Shown here: one piece after another, positions 26,501 through 43,600 of the stretch
How the letters are laid out: each line of letters opens with the position of its first letter
Numbering within the stretch: position 1 is the stretch's first letter
From: Chrysomallon squamiferum
Lineage: Eukaryota > Mollusca > Gastropoda > Neomphalida > Peltospiridae
DNA length: 64,000 nucleotides
Assembly (NCBI GenBank): GCA_012295275.1
Contig: CM022665.1
Coordinates: forward strand, 36,533,933 to 36,597,932
Direction of reading: 5' to 3'
Translations under genes and position numbers: made by a program
Notes under the pieces: generated by a model
What the model saw: only the letters and a program-made list of their open reading frames with translations
Databases searched by the model: none
What the model was told of the DNA's origin: nothing

Positions 26501-27386
26501 CATTATGTCTAAAGAAGAGGTGAAAAAGATTCTAATCACAGGACTAAAATATCAGGTTTAGAGGGGTTTTTCTATATATATTTATTTATTTAAAGCTATG
26601 AATATTTTTCTGATTTTAAATTGCTCCTAATGTTTCTGGTATGAGAACCATTGATAGATTACAATTTTTTTTATTAAGTTTTGTGTTATTTTTGTTACAG
26701 TAAATGTAATATAATGTAATATATATTAATGAAATGCAATGCATTTATACCATACCATACCATACCATACTGTGTTACATTATTTTATTTGGTTATATTT
26801 TTGTTATTTTTAGTTATTATCCACTGTATCCACCCAGTGATGAAGTCTCTATAGACTTTGATCACTTTGAGTTGTCAGGACAAATGCCAGTGAAGCCACA
26901 TATTCTCATTGTTCCATCAGATCTTCGCTACTTCATTAAGGTATACATTTATGTAAACATTTTTTAAAAAGTACTCCATTTCCTTTTCTTCTTTTTTTCA
27001 AATTTGTTTGAGGGGTAGTTACAATAGTTTTAACCTCATTATATGATATATATATATATATAATAAAAATCATAAATGCTTATAATAAATAAACATTACC
27101 TCTGAGCAGGCATTTCTATTACAAATTTAATGTAAATAATGTTTTGTAAAGTATCAGGTTACAGAAATATTACTTGTGGGGTTTTTGGGGGCTTTTTTTA
27201 AAGTCACAATCCAACTATGCTATTAAGATTTTTTTTCACATCTCTTTGCAGGATATTAAAGGATGTTGCTGTGTTAACCCAGGACGTTTGGCCAAAGGTC
27301 ATGTTGGAGGAACATACAGCAGACTTGTAATTACTCCCAGTGGTTCAGAGAATCCAAACATTGCAGCCCAAGTTATTAGAGTGTAG
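2444..27386 (+). CDS. POLA2: DNA polymerase alpha subunit B (POLA2), 17 coding exons
   Basis: This is the regulatory B subunit (p70/p68) of the nuclear DNA polymerase alpha-primase complex, which makes the RNA-DNA primers for replication. Coding exons: 2444-2528, 3074-3198, 6558-6646, 6945-7014, 7288-7403, 20629-20816, 21070-21158, 21506-21724, 22072-22117, 22346-22464, 22849-22887, 23197-23270, 24587-24680, 24998-25104, 25465-25524, 26814-26940 and 27252-27386. All phases join, giving 1782 nt (593 residues; human about 598). The order is a helical N-terminal domain (about 1-70), an acidic Ser/Pro linker with GDDDDDDEA at 100, an OB fold (about 225-340), and a phosphoesterase-like domain known in this family to be catalytically dead (about 343-593). 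Family landmarks are CDSNGRLN, GPFTTSDTLTYDPL, HHDPVYPQPPF, FHLGAEEI, YYPLYPP and VNPGRLAKG. The start is the first ATG, with G at -3. The only uncertain splice is the exon 13 donor, which could lie 6 nt further on and add two residues. Confidence 0.96.
3074..3198 (+). CDS. POLA2: POLA2 coding exon 2
   Basis: Encodes residues 29-70, ending LEVFERE. The acceptor is TTTCCCCAG and the donor GAG|GTAAGT. It completes the N-terminal helical domain that in the human protein binds other replication factors. Confidence 0.93.
4470..4690. repeat. Old interspersed repeat in POLA2 intron 2
   Basis: This stretch shares a series of short blocks in the same order with 35095-35315 in RAD51 intron 4: AAGCATTTGAT, TTTAACCATAA, CTTTGCAATAC, ACTCAGCTAAT and a tail ending in GGTGTT. 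By eye the copies look well diverged. No ends or target duplications are clear, so the class is unknown. Confidence 0.6.
4999..5192 (+). repeat. 21-bp direct repeat pair carrying CACGTG
   Basis: The motif at 4999-5019 recurs at 5172-5192 with one difference (TATGCACGTGC versus TAAGCACGTGC inside GATTTCGCT...TA). The CpG and CACGTG content is unusual in an AT-rich intron, and the pair may mark the ends or subrepeats of a decayed element. Confidence 0.6.
5566..5770. repeat. Old interspersed repeat in POLA2 intron 2
   Basis: It resembles 31490-31665 in RAD51 intron 7: both contain a TTGTTTTT...TTAGG-like block, then a TTTA-AAGG-ATTTGGGA-TGGA-AAA block, and finally TTAATAGCT and CGGCTxxxC motifs. 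The match is diverged and no ends are defined. Confidence 0.5.
6558..6646 (+). CDS. POLA2: POLA2 coding exon 3
   Basis: Encodes residues 71-99 plus two bases. It is a basic, Ser/Thr/Pro-rich linker (KLSKKPLKVPKTPSRKTS). The acceptor is TTTTTCAG and the donor GG|GTAAAT. The Thr-Pro and Ser/Thr sites would suit cyclin-dependent phosphorylation, as known for the human subunit; this is inference. Confidence 0.88.
6945..7014 (+). CDS. POLA2: POLA2 coding exon 4
   Basis: Encodes residues 100-123. It opens with six aspartates from a (GAT)n run and continues EAVALYESYSTLTPKTK, corresponding to the acidic EEEEE...SYTTP segment of the human protein. The donor is AAG|GTAAAT. Confidence 0.92.
7288..7403 (+). 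CDS. POLA2: POLA2 coding exon 5
   Basis: Encodes residues 124-161 plus two bases, containing NGSQKRQLTPENAPLKR and FSPASFSPAG. These match the conserved GSQKR...TPE.P.KR and SPSSFSPS stretches of animal POLA2. The donor is GG|GTATGT and opens the 13.2-kb intron. Confidence 0.95.
7932..11200. repeat. Tandem array 1 of a ~1.18-kb unit (POLA2 intron 5)
   Basis: Corresponding landmarks lie exactly 1175 bp apart (8800 and 9975), with near-identical sequence between them. A partial, more diverged copy begins about 7932, two nearly full copies follow, and a last copy becomes degenerate after about 11,030. The unit contains a variable poly-T tract (about 25 T at 9255, about 12 T at 10431). Copies near 9490 and 10650 share a deletion of about 37 bp, present in copies at 8285, 16080 and 17295, so they arose from one another after that loss. 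The 64-residue open frames on both strands of each unit are by-products of the near identity. Confidence 0.92.
11201..14936. other. Intron DNA between the two tandem arrays
   Basis: This part of POLA2 intron 5 holds poly-T (about 11446-11469), poly-A (13918-13939) and (TA)n (14220-14242) tracts. Several open frames of 60-90 codons occur here, but none resembles a known protein and none fits the POLA2 phase. Up to about 11,420 it is related to the right flank of array 2. Confidence 0.65.
14937..17800. repeat. Tandem array 2 of the same ~1.18-kb unit (POLA2 intron 5)
   Basis: The landmark at 8800 and 9975 recurs at 15393 and 16591, 1198 bp apart. A degenerate part-copy starts about 14937, and the right end decays after about 17,690. 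The poly-T position here reads T-rich with TTTTG pentamers (17040-17078). The sequence beyond the right end (about 17790-17950) resembles the right flank of array 1 (about 11200-11420), so the duplication includes flanking DNA as well as the repeat unit. Confidence 0.9.
17801..20628. other. Right part of POLA2 intron 5
   Basis: AT-rich intron sequence with a (TA)n/poly-T tract near 19914-19940. I see no exon here that would join exons 5 and 6 in frame. Confidence 0.65.
20629..20816 (+). CDS. POLA2: POLA2 coding exon 6
   Basis: Encodes residues 162-224, including NTPSQKYISRTNAGDVVLSF and ERFKYMFQKV. These align with PSQKY.SR.N.G.VV.SFG and YK.MFQK in the human protein. The acceptor ATTAGCAG is the only one nearby that keeps the frame across the long intron. 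Confidence 0.95.
21070..21158 (+). CDS. POLA2: POLA2 coding exon 7
   Basis: Encodes residues 225-254 (VLNDLIDNMADQLKKNHKIA and on to HVSLPAQ), the helical lead-in to the OB fold. The acceptor is ATTTTTCAG and the donor CAG|GTATTC. Confidence 0.93.
21506..21724 (+). CDS. POLA2: POLA2 coding exon 8 (OB-fold core)
   Basis: This is the longest exon, encoding residues 255-327. It carries GRVCCDSNGRLNAKSMLLEG, DLSELPSFSLFPGQIVAVEG and NSTGNRLVINKIFE, the most conserved block of the OB fold. Both splice boundaries fall between codons. Confidence 0.97.
22072..22117 (+). CDS. POLA2: POLA2 coding exon 9
   Basis: A small exon encoding residues 328-342 (NVCVQPPSPSVKKEY), the variable link between the OB and phosphoesterase-like domains. 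The acceptor is TTCTGTTTCAG and the donor is G|GTATTT. Confidence 0.88.
22346..22464 (+). CDS. POLA2: POLA2 coding exon 10
   Basis: Encodes residues 343-382 with MMAAGPFTTSDTLTYDPLAD and DKPDLVIL, the first strands of the phosphoesterase-like domain. The donor is TTG|GTAAGT. Confidence 0.96.
22849..22887 (+). CDS. POLA2: POLA2 coding exon 11 (13 codons)
   Basis: A micro-sized exon encoding LGPFVDSKNDEIA (residues 383-395), equal to the FGPFLD..H..V segment of the human subunit. It is in phase 0 on both sides, so skipping it would keep the frame. Confidence 0.95.
23197..23270 (+). CDS. POLA2: POLA2 coding exon 12
   Basis: Encodes residues 396-419 plus two bases (KCTLTCSFTDMFQSQLQQII and SVTE). 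The acceptor is TTTGACAG and the donor is CG|GTATGT. Confidence 0.93.
24587..24680 (+). CDS. POLA2: POLA2 coding exon 13
   Basis: Encodes residues 420-451 with INCHLVVVPSQRDIHHDPVY and PQPPFTIPKMQ. The chosen donor CAG|GTCAAA is weak. The alternative AAA|GTAACA six bases later (end 24686) keeps the frame and adds Val-Lys. Confidence 0.92.
24998..25104 (+). CDS. POLA2: POLA2 coding exon 14
   Basis: Encodes residues 452-486 plus two bases (VHFVSDPCTL, INDVIFGITSTDILFHLGAE), a near-invariant block of the family. The donor is TT|GTAAGT. Confidence 0.97.
25465..25524 (+). CDS. POLA2: POLA2 coding exon 15
   Basis: Encodes PPGSADRLGRLTQHLLLQH (residues 488-506), equal to the SG.SDR..R...H.L.QR helix in the human protein. 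The acceptor is TTTTACAG and the donor AG|GTAATT. Confidence 0.95.
26814..26940 (+). CDS. POLA2: POLA2 coding exon 16
   Basis: Encodes residues 507-549 with SYYPLYPPSDEVSIDF, GQMPVKPHILIVPSDLRYFI. The acceptor is TTATTTTTAG and the donor AAG|GTATAC. Confidence 0.97.
27252..27386 (+). CDS. POLA2: POLA2 coding exon 17 and stop
   Basis: Encodes residues 550-593 and the TAG stop: DIKGCCCVNPGRLAKGHVGG, then TYSRLVI and a C-terminal AAQVIRV. The end matches the (A/I)(V/A)QV.R(I/V) tail of the family. Confidence 0.97.
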   Translation, partial: DIKGCCCVNPGRLAKGHVGGTYSRLVITPSGSENPNIAAQVIRV

Positions 27387-27666
27387 CAGACATCTGTGTT
27401 GTCTCTTCTTTTAACAATAGTGTCACTGTTATCATCATTCCTATAACTGCTGCTCATGTTTTTATTACTGTTCATTAACTCTTTGAAAAAGAAAAAGACA
27501 CTGCAGGTATACAATCCTTTATATGGAATCTTTTGAGACATTTGTTTTCTAAAATCTGGATTTCAGAACAAAAGCCAGCTGACTCAGATTGTAAACTACA
27601 TATCAAAACAGACATCTTGCTACAGTAGCAAAAGCACATGTATACATACTCACAATCAGTGGGAAA

Positions 27667-27672
27667 AATAAA
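27667..27672 (+). terminator. Possible POLA2 poly(A) signal
   Basis: The first AATAAA downstream of the POLA2 stop, 281 nt into the 3' region. A second AATAAA lies at 28163-28168 after long T tracts. Which one is used cannot be told from sequence. Confidence 0.5.
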
Positions 27673-28162
27673 GAATACAAATGTTATTACAGTTTGTGTA
27701 TAGAGTAATATACTGGTAAATGAAATAGTGAGATAAGTAAGGCTTTATATAACAAGATGTATATACTGGGATAATTTAAAACTGCACAATCTGTAAGTAA
27801 TATTTCTGTTGAGAGACATGCATGTGTTCACACTTGTTTGAATGAAGAAAGACTACAAATGGTATTATAGTTTATTTTATATGCTGGAGTAGAGCTGTAA
27901 ATTGGTTCAAATTAAGTTGTAGAATGGGGTCAATCAGGTTGCTGACAAACGTCTGATGATGGGCCAGGAATGGTATTCTCAGGTGATGAAGTATGAGTCT
28001 GCACACTGGTCAGCTATTTGCAAACGAAAAAACAGAACTTTTTTTTTTTTTTTTTTTTTAGAGCTTTTTTTTATATTGCTAGGTAAAAGGACTGTGTACC
28101 TGTTTTATGTATATAACTTGTTGATTATTTTTTTTTTTTTTTTTTCATGATTTTTATGCTTT

Positions 28163-28168
28163 AATAAA
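28163..28168 (+). terminator. Alternative POLA2 poly(A) signal
   Basis: AATAAA 777 nt after the POLA2 stop, following poly-T tracts at about 28040-28059 and 28128-28145. If it is used, the 3' UTR would be about 0.8 kb. Confidence 0.35.
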
Positions 28169-28991
28169 CAGTAATAAGGGCTACAGAATGTCTACTTGAT
28201 GTTTATAATACCTGGAGAAAACTGGTTCTGAATCATAAAATAAATATTTATTGATAACAGAAACATATTTTGTTTGATTTCCATTTTATTTTTATTTTTT
28301 ACAGAAAACAATTTTTCACAAAACAAATGAAGTATGTAAGAAGAAATGTTTCTGAAGAGGCATTTTTAAACAGTTGCATAATACAAACCAAGAAATCAAT
28401 TTGAAATTCATATATCATATTAATAAGAAATTCATTTTAAAGTACTCATTTCACAAGGAAAAATAACAAATTAGGTAAAAATTGAAATACACTTGTTGCA
28501 GATTTGATATTTGTAATAAATCATTTTTATATTCAAGATAATCAAATTTAATCAACAATTATTTTTGTTTGTGTTAAAACTGGTCACAGACCTATGTAAT
28601 TTATAATAGATACAACTAACTTAAATGCCAGTGACAACAAATCTGGCAATTAGATTCACATATATAAACAACTGTCAAGGAATTGGCAACAGCAAACACT
28701 AAAGATTATGGTTAATTACTAAACAAAAAAAGAATTATAACTGATAAATGAAACTGGAAAATGGTCTTATTTGTCATCTAGTATTTTAAAACCAGATTTG
28801 CACTTGGAAAAGAAAAAAAAAAAAGGAAAAGAAGAAAAAGCATCTAAATTTGGGAATCCATATTATCTCCAATATCACATTCAATATCTGTCTCGAGTTT
28901 TAATGTCATTAGAAATTACATTAGTTCAGCAAAACGTTCTGACACAGAACAAATTAGTTATTTTACCATTTTATACAATAGTAACTAACTA

Positions 28992-29226
28992 CAGGTTGAG
29001 AATCCTTTATTCAAAATGGTTGGTAGTGGAAGTATTTCAGATTTTGGTATATAAGGAAATAACCTGAGAATAGGATCCATTTATATTTCATATGCAGTTT
29101 ATACAAATAGCCAACAGGATTATTTTTAGTCTTTTTATACACAAAATAAAGTTTCATGGAAATCAATCTGAAAACTAAAATATTTCCACTGCTCAGAAAA
29201 ATTTCAGATAATGATTCTTCAACCTG
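28992..29226. mobile_element. Pogo/Tigger-like non-autonomous DNA element
   Basis: A 235-bp element with inverted ends CAGGTTGAGAATC... and ...GATTCTTCAACCTG, flanked on both sides by TA (28990-28991 and 29227-29228), the target duplication of Tc1/mariner/pogo elements. The end sequence and parts of the interior (a CATATGCAGTTTATAC-like block, ATAGCC, then ACAAAATAAAGTTT) resemble, from memory, mammalian Tigger-type MER elements whose ends begin CAGGTTGAG.ATCCCT. No transposase is encoded. It lies in the 3' region of RAD51. Confidence 0.8.
29006..29011 (-). terminator. Possible RAD51 poly(A) signal inside the Tigger-like element
   Basis: TTTATT on the plus strand reads AATAAA on the RAD51 strand. 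It is the nearest canonical signal I find downstream of the RAD51 stop, about 495 nt away, and sits in the left terminal region of the transposon. Further candidates lie near 28247-28252. Confidence 0.4.
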
Positions 29227-29503
29227 TAATCTCTTTTGTATGCATTTTACACATTGAAATTCCTTTCTACATAATCTTACAAATAATAACATTTCTGCCA
29301 TAGTTCTGTTTCTGTTTCTTTCTTCCCCTCTCCACTAAACTCAAATATCCAACAGATATTTTCTATTGGTTATATATATCCACCATAAAACTTGGATTTC
29401 AAATGCTTTCTCAGCTTTTCATTTGAGGAAATCTGTATTTGCATATTAGTCCTTTTGTTTTGTACTCCCCTCTCAACCTGGACTATATTTCCTTTTTATG
29501 TAT

Positions 29504-37519
<8,016 letters not shown>

Positions 37520-37533
37520 ATTTCTAGTTCAGT
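37520..37533 (-). promoter_or_regulatory. RAD51: RAD51 5' UTR part of the first coding exon (predicted)
   Basis: On the minus strand TTTATTTAG precedes ACTGAACTAGAAAT and the ATG, so an acceptor 14 nt before the start codon is likely. It would join a non-coding exon upstream, as in vertebrate RAD51. Confidence 0.5.
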
Positions 37534-37816
37534 CTAAATAAATATTAATAGTATTATTACTGTTAATGTTTGTGGGCAAAATTCTTTAACAGTATAATTA
37601 TTCCAACTTTTTCAAAATATTTTAATTTTTGGAGTATTTTATACAACTCCAAATTGAATTCGGAAATTATTATTATTATTTTTTTTTTTTTTTTTTTTTT
37701 TTTTACTATTAAAGTATAAAGAAAGATTTGTAAATTACTAACAATTACAAGAGACTATCTGAAATATTATTTCCGTTTTTGAAGTTTAACTTTAATGCTA
37801 TGAAACAATTACTAAC

Positions 37817-37902
37817 CTGCAAAAGATACAATTATTACTAAACAAAAATATTTTGGTTGTTTACATCTTTCCAAAGTTTCTATTTCATTCGTATTCCCGC
37901 CA
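37817..37902 (-). promoter_or_regulatory. RAD51: Predicted RAD51 non-coding exon 1 and promoter with E2F-like motif
   Basis: A good donor (TTTTGCAG|GTTAGT, minus strand) ends a candidate 5' UTR exon at 37817. About 77 bp upstream, 37894-37901 reads TTCCCGCC, a common E2F half-site form. The transcription start cannot be placed from sequence; the upper coordinate simply includes the motif. Confidence 0.45.
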
Positions 37903-38506
37903 TATTCATTTTTGTTCTTTGTCATTTCCTCACGCTAAAAAGAGCACTAGAGCACTGAAACAAAATGGAAGTTTTATTTCGTTCGTTTCTGTACTCAGTT
38001 GTTATTTTGATGAAGTCACTATCTTTTCTAAAGGTAAGATATCCATATTTGAACAGCTATATAGATACTCAAGGTTTACGCACCTTCCGAAGACATAGTA
38101 TTCAAATTTGTTCTGAATATGCCTTTGAAAGACAGTTACTACCCAAACCCAGTTTATTATTATAAATGCTCTTCAAGCTATTGTTACTTTTTAAAACAAA
38201 ATTAGATAAACATTAGTACGTCTGGTGTAAATTTCTAACCTCAGTTGTTTAGAAACCGTCAAACAGCACTATCTGAGACTGAACTGGCTGAGCCTTTTAA
38301 GTACCACAAGGCAACTTTTCTTCTTTAATTTCAAGTAAATCCGTGTTTTTTGTTTTTGTTTTTTGTGCACATTAGTTAGTAGGAGAATTTTGTGATTGTA
38401 TTATTTCTCTTTATAAGTTGTACGAGTGAATCGCGTTTCGGTACAATGATCTCAAACGAGATTCACCCGCACAGTTAATCATCAGATTAAGGATATTATC
38501 CTAGAC

Positions 38507-39252
38507 CAGTGGTTCTCAAACTTTTTGAAGTTGGGGCACACTCGAAGCCTTACAAAAAATTGCGGGCACACTACACACAAAATGTTAAGAAATATAATGC
38601 AAAATGTAAAAAAATACAGAAATAACTGAAAGAAGGATATTGCAGCTGAATCGGTTGCGGAACAGGCTGCCGAGGTTGTCTATCCTGATTGTCTACATCT
38701 ACGTCAGATTCTTCATCATTTCGCATATAAACGGTTCTTGTCTGGAATCTGTACGATTTGTTTTTCTTCTGTGAGAGATGTTCACTGATATATTTAAAGT
38801 TATCGCCCTTGTGTGAGAGATGTTCACTGATATATTTAGAGTTACTGCCTTTGTGTAAGTATATACCTTTATTCATCATCTATTTTGTGCTGATGAGAAG
38901 TATGAGCCTGACGTGTCTTGGCAATTTCTTTAAAAATATTGCAATATGAAATACAAAGCAATGAACTGTTAAAATGTCAAAAAACTGTACAAAGGCTATA
39001 TTTTTAATGGTGTGCATTGTGAAGTGAGGAAAAACTTTTATCAATCTTTTGCTTTTAACAAGCTAAAATTCCATAAAATATTAAAGTTTTAGATGGGTAG
39101 TGACTGTGACAGTGATAGGAATATGTGTCACAAGAAAATCGGCTATTTCTTACTGGATATCTTTCCGCCCTTAACATAATCAATTTTTTTCATCACAAAT
39201 ATCTACCTAGATCCTAGAATTTTGTGGGGCACACCCTTTTGAGAACCACTTG
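38507..39252. mobile_element. Non-autonomous hAT element with 8-bp target duplication
   Basis: The left end is CAGTGGTTCTCAAACTTTTT with GGGGCACAC further in. The right end is TGGGGCACACCCTTTTGAGA then ACCACTTG, so the ends are inverted copies. The 8-bp TCCTAGAC is present on both sides (38499-38506 and 39253-39260), diagnostic of hAT insertion. The end sequence is the widespread CAGxGGTTCTCAA type also known in Charlie/MER5-like elements. The 746-bp interior has no transposase and contains two tandem 42-bp units (38771-38854). Confidence 0.9.
38771..38854. repeat. Two 42-bp tandem units inside the hAT element
   Basis: GTGAGAGATGTTCACTGATA begins at 38771 and again at 38813, with the rest of each unit differing at a few positions. 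Confidence 0.85.
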
Positions 39253-39260
39253 TCCTAGAC

Positions 39261-39331
39261 ATTTAATTTATGTTTTAGCAATCAAATAGTCTGAATACTT
39301 GATTTTGATTCTGCATTTTCGTCATCAAAAA

Positions 39332-39370
<39 letters not shown>

Positions 39371-40696
39371 ATACCAACCATACAACAACAACGACAGTAA
39401 AAATAATCCTTCTTCATGTTTGGTTGTTTTATTTCTCCATAAAACGATACTCTATATTTTATTCGCTGATCTGTTATTTATTGTCTAACTTAATTATTGG
39501 CAACTGTTGGTCTCCTTGACCAATTACTTTGGAAATATACAAAATGTAACTTTATTCACAGCAATATATGTGCACTAAAATTGTACTCTCTCTCTCTCTC
39601 ATATTTGTAACAGCAACTGAATTATTAAAATTATTTTATTTTCTTTCAGTCGGTATCATGTCTAATCTTCGTTCTGCACATTATCCGTATCACGACTGCA
39701 ACAGCGGAAGTACATAAACATTTGTAATTGCCTGGGTATGCACCGGAAATTATTCCCAAACAATTTCGCTCGTCTCGCGCTCTCGTGCTCTTTAGTTCGT
39801 GGCACGTGCTGAAAGTTAGGCATACCGCTTCACGTTGAACACCGGACACCCCACTTACAACATTTGTTGTTTTGAAATCGGATCAATCAAAATTAAGTTC
39901 TCGTCTTTGGCGTAGTTTACATGAATATGCCATACTCTTGATATTTGTCGAACAAGTCTTTTCCGTCTCTCTCTTGTCCACAAAGCCGTTTGCATTTGTG
40001 GTTAACATGGCCGGAGGAACTCAGCTGTGTGCATTTTATTACAAAGTGACATGGTTTAAACAAGCACATTAATGCGTTAAGAAAACACATATTTGATTTC
40101 ATGTTGTTAGCTTTGCATGAGGTCACACAGAAGCCACGTAATCGGAAACCCTCGGCAATTTCCGAAAGGCCCTGTCTATGACGTTTGCCTTTTGATCCCT
40201 GACCTGGTCTGAAAAGAGCCATCTGCTGTCCGGCAACCTCGTTGAACAAGACGCAGATATCATGTAGCAACAATTAATGGATTTTTTCCTTTCCTTTTTT
40301 TATTTTTTATTTTTTTATTATTATCATTTTCTCTCTTTCTCTCCTATCTCGAAGGTTTTCACAATCTTCCGTCTTTAAATTTTATTTGTCTGAAATTGTA
40401 TTGATGGTGTTTTCACCCTACCATCTTTCGCAATACATTTTAGCACTACCGTGATACTCACTGGATTATTATTTTTTTTCTTGATCATCATGATCATTTT
40501 CTTCTTCATCATCATCATCATCTTCTTCTTCTTCTTCTGTAACAGCGAGAGAGAGAAGCAATTTTCAGCTCAGAACAAAGAGTGTTACTTGGCTTTTTTC
40601 TGTTCCAATTAGGAATCATTTTTTTCTTTCTTTTTTAAATTGAGTTAAATAAAATTAATATTAATATTAATTTGATTTAATTTAATTTAATTTGAA

Positions 40697-40739
<43 letters not shown>

Positions 40740-41579
40740 ATTATTATTATTATTATTTTATTATTATTATTATTATTAAATGATTCTATTTTGATACAAA
40801 AACAAATGCAGTTTACGAGACCCAGTCTGTTCAGTTATGGTGGAGAGATTGAAATAAAGTTATGTCCCTTTCATTGCAAATTGAACAAATTACCTCTGAG
40901 TGTTGTATACAAATAGCATGTCTTTAAATTTTACATTCGTTTTCATCAGTTATTTATTTATTTTTCTGGTAATTAATTTTAAAAGAAACAGTGAAAGATT
41001 AAGAAAACAGCTAATGATGACTAATCATTTCAAAGTGTGTGTGCGTGCGTACTTGTCTGTGTGTTATTGTTACAAAATTGTGTATTTGTGACTAAACTAT
41101 ACTTATCACGAAAAACCCATCAACAACAAAGAAAAAAATAACAAAATCTTTTATACTTCAGTGATCAGTTTCTGTGTTTTCTTTTCTCTTGTTTACGTTA
41201 TTTTCTCAAAGATTTTATTAATATTTTTATTTTGTGTGTTAATGTCCACTCTGCAATAAACGTAAACCTGTTGCGAAATAACATAAACATAGACGGACGG
41301 AAACAAAGACAAATGAACAAATGTACATTATTAAAAAAAAAGTACATTAAATTCCATTGATTATTATGAATTTATCAATATTATGTTCCCTTTTCATTTT
41401 CATTTCATTCTATTTTATTTTATTCTTTTACTTTTTTTTAACTCTTCTTAGTTTTCGTATTCAGTTATACTTAGTAGTAGTAGTACTGCTTTCCTAAATA
41501 ATATGTGCACACACATCCACACACACGCACACACACAGACGCACACGCACACACACATAGACACACACACACATAAACA
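39261..41579. other. Gene-poor DNA with microsatellites and one complex island
   Basis: (AAAT)n at about 39330-39373, (ATT)n at about 40698-40777 and (CA)n-rich 41503-41573 flank a CpG-containing island at about 39640-40270. The island has a 118-codon open frame on the minus strand (39917-40273) that I do not recognise; it lacks clear splice context or any known motif, and I do not call it a gene. Confidence 0.6.
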
Positions 41580-43600
41580 TGAAGAGTTTTCTCAAACCAA
41601 GTACATAAAGCTATGTGGTGGGGACATCAAATCTCTGTGGGAGAGGCATAAAAACAAAGCAGATTTACATGTCTTAATGAAACGTAACGTAATAAATAGG
41701 GGAAATATGGACACTGCTATGATAAGTTATGTTAGCCAAAACCGCAAATTTCTTCTCGCTTATTTGTCACGACGTGGAGCGGTCATAATTTATAGACATA
41801 CTCCATTACCGAAGAGGTCTATTTCTGCCAAAGTGCTTACAAGTTCTAACATATCTTGCGCCTCGCTCGAACCCGGCCCCCTGCGGCTTTCAGCACTTGA
41901 GAATGCTTCCACTGAACGATTGAGCACAATTCATTAACCATTCGCACCCGGTGACATGTTCTTGTCGATGAGGCTGAAAAGAAAAAAAAATTAAGAAAAA
42001 AAAAAGATGATGGTTTTGACGAAGCTACGATGTTGGAGCATCCACGTTGGCGGGATTTGGTCTGTGATGTCAAGGTCACTGCACTTAAAATGTCTGCTTT
42101 ATATCTTTTAAATTCGTTCCAGATCATCTATAATGTGACCCATAGATACTTTTCTCTTTTCTTTTTTCTCCTTTTTTCTTTAAAAATCAGTCGGTTTCAG
42201 CTGTTTGATATTTGAAGAGAACACACATAACAGGTATTATTTTAAATGAACCGAAACAATTTAATTTCAAAACGATGTTAACATTTTTTGTTTTTTTCGT
42301 TCGTTCTTTATTTCATTGTATTATTCGTTTTCTTTATCTTCTTTGTATACTTTACTTACTCGACTTGTTTTAATGGAGCAGTGCGTAAGTAAAAACTATC
42401 AATGCATATACAATATTTAGAAACTCGATTTATTTTGTTTATTTATATTGAAAGTTTGACATGTGTAATGATGCGTATAATGACTTCCATCTGCAGATGT
42501 AGCGAGAGTTTTTATTTATTTATTATTATCATTATTATTATTTGTTCGATTTTATTAACATTTTTCACTGCTTTCTTTTTTCTCTCCTTTGTATTATTTT
42601 CCCTTTCTTTCTATCGTTATTTAGTTTTCTTATTTCATTTTACTATTACTTTTTCTTTATTGTTTTTGTTTTTATTTTACTTCTTTCTATTAATGCTGCT
42701 TTTTAAGATGTTAACGCTTTTTTTTCATCGTTTATTGTTTTATTCTCTCTATCTCAATGTCTTCCCCTTTCTGTCCCATCTATTAGTCTGTTTCTCTGTT
42801 TTTAAAACAGTATATTATGGGTTTTTTTTTTTAATGTTGTTAACACTCTATGTCATGATTCATAAAAACAACTTAAAAACACAGAAAAATCAGAAAAAAA
42901 AAAAAAAGAAGAAAAAAAGAAGATTATATTACTAATATAAAACTGTATAATATATCCCTGTGTTTTCTTTTAATTTTAATAATGTATTAGTATGAAACGC
43001 TGCTGTTTTCGTTACCTATCTAGCATAAATAGCTTTGTCTTCATATTTAATTGATTAGGTATTATAAATTATACCACCGTTAACTTTGTGAAATTTTAAA
43101 TAATTACTCTCAGTATTCTATCATTTATTTATTTATTTTTTTTTTTTTTTTCTATCTATCCGTCTATCTGTTTCTTCCTTTATTTATTTATTTTTTTTTA
43201 TTTTTTTTTTTTTTTGTTTTTGTTGTTTTGTTGTTGTTGTTTAATTTGTTTTTTTACTGTAAATTTGAAACAACATTTTTTCTATCTTTTAGAATTTGTG
43301 TTTGCTGCTGCTTTAGTTTGTTGCTAATTTTTTAATTCTGGAATACACATATTTTTTTAGAAGATTATAATATTATGACAAAGAATAGTTCATTAGGACT
43401 AAATATACTTGTTTTTATACACATTCTTCGTGCACACAGTGCACAAGCCTAACAAACAATGTATTTTCGGTTATAAACATTTATAATTGTTATGTTTCCA
43501 GGTTATAACCTTGTTTAATGAACTACATTAACATTTTAAAACTATCTTTGCTTGAAAACGAATGATTATTATTTGAAATGTTTAAAAATCCTTAGTAAGT
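41580..43600. other. Complex island, then T-rich low-complexity DNA
   Basis: 41580-42230 is mixed-composition sequence with short open frames on both strands and no recognised protein. 42230-43590 is T-rich; the 177-codon frame at 42402-42935 is Phe/Leu/Ile repeats encoded by T tracts and is not a gene. Confidence 0.6.

Noticed and set aside
39917-40273. 118-codon minus-strand frame as a gene
   Set aside because: No recognised domain, no clear promoter or splice sites, and plus-strand frames overlap it. Kept only as part of a complex island.
41503-41937. 144-codon open frame
   Set aside because: The N-terminus is encoded by (CA)n, and the remainder has no recognised motif or splice context.
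42402-42935. 177-codon open frame
   Set aside because: It is Phe/Leu/Ile/Tyr-rich low complexity from T-rich DNA and ends in poly-Lys from poly-A.
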